From CAYGKP01 sp964350605 (GTDB lineage: Bacteria > Bacteroidota > Bacteroidia > Cytophagales > JAAEPT01), in NCBI GenBank assembly GCA_964350605.1, contig CAYGKP010000044.1, positions 1-14,446 on the forward strand: 14,446 nucleotides of DNA, in the 5' to 3' direction. The translations under genes were made by a program, and so were the position numbers. This document shows, piece after piece, positions 14,374 through 14,446 of the stretch. How positions within the stretch are numbered: the stretch's first letter is position 1; every line of letters begins with the position of its first letter. The notes below the pieces were generated by a model. The model was not told the origin of the DNA. It did no database searches and worked only from the letters and a program-made list of their open reading frames with translations.

Positions 14374-14446
14374 TTGAAACGTTTTCTGCTCCTGCTACAC
14401 CTCCTCCCGCTCGGCCATTTGTTGCGCGCGCAATCGCACTACAAGG
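14374..14446 (+). CDS. Possible 5' end of a secreted protein gene (partial)
   Basis: An open frame runs off the right edge of the window. From a TTG at 14374 it reads LKRFLLLLHLLPLGHLLRAQ and then SHYK, which looks like a signal peptide: a basic start, a Leu-rich core and a cleavage-like RAQ-S of the kind common in Bacteroidota. An in-frame ATG at 14293 would add 27 polar residues. Against it: the start is TTG, two His interrupt the core, and no convincing promoter or ribosome site is seen. A minus-strand frame in the same bases competes with this reading. Confidence 0.35.
   Translation, partial: MKRFLLLLHLLPLGHLLRAQSHYK
14395..14446 (-). CDS. Possible 3' end of a minus-strand gene (partial)
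   Basis: The alternative reading of the right edge. The minus strand is open from the window end to a TAG at 14395-14397 and reads VVRLRAQQMAEREEV, a plausible charged C-terminal helix. If real, about 120 bases separate it from the pyc promoter, with no clear terminator. Only 16 codons are visible, so chance is possible. It cannot coexist easily with the plus-strand signal-peptide reading. Confidence 0.25.
   Translation of the reverse strand, partial: LVVRLRAQQMAEREEV

Noticed and set aside
1..14446. Search for a defence system, mobile element, CRISPR array, tRNA or other exotic system
   Set aside because: No transposase, integrase, direct-repeat array, tRNA-like cloverleaf or toxin-antitoxin pair was seen by eye. 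Nearly all bases are accounted for by core metabolic genes with similar codon use.

Overview
The window reads as ordinary chromosomal DNA of a fairly GC-rich member of the Bacteroidota. Three things point there. The IspH, cytidylate kinase and thioredoxin proteins resemble Bacteroidota versions. Almost no start codon is preceded by a recognisable Shine-Dalgarno sequence. The regions upstream of nqrA, pyc and metY carry matches to the Bacteroidota promoter pattern (TTG about 19 bases before TAnnTTTG). This assignment comes from recalled family features, not from a search, and a PVC-type bacterium is not excluded.

Layout: positions 1-215 hold the 3' end of thioredoxin on the plus strand, closed by a two-way terminator. 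Every other complete gene is on the minus strand and is read from right to left. pyc (pyruvate carboxylase) starts near the right edge and is followed without a gap by an unrecognised 232-residue gene and a DUF952 gene. Next comes metY (O-acetylhomoserine sulfhydrylase), with its own promoter region, two matching 17-bp palindromes and a terminator. Then follow a small lipoprotein gene, a GNAT acetyltransferase, cmk and ispH, spaced 7-10 bases apart like an operon. Last is the sodium-pumping NADH:quinone oxidoreductase operon nqrA-B-C-D-E with a promoter in front, a hairpin terminator behind nqrE, and a DUF502 membrane-protein gene after that hairpin. Positions 14293-14446 hold an unresolved partial gene on one strand or the other.

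The genes are mostly core metabolism: anaplerosis (pyc), sulfur amino acid synthesis (metY), nucleotide supply (cmk), isoprenoid precursor synthesis (ispH) and respiratory sodium export (nqr). The nqr locus lacks nqrF, the NADH-oxidising subunit, so the complex needs a copy elsewhere in the genome.

I found no mobile element, CRISPR array, tRNA, rRNA or defence system. The least-explained items are the metY operator pair, the absent nqrF with a hairpin directly in front of the DUF502 start codon, and the unknown gene coupled to pyc.
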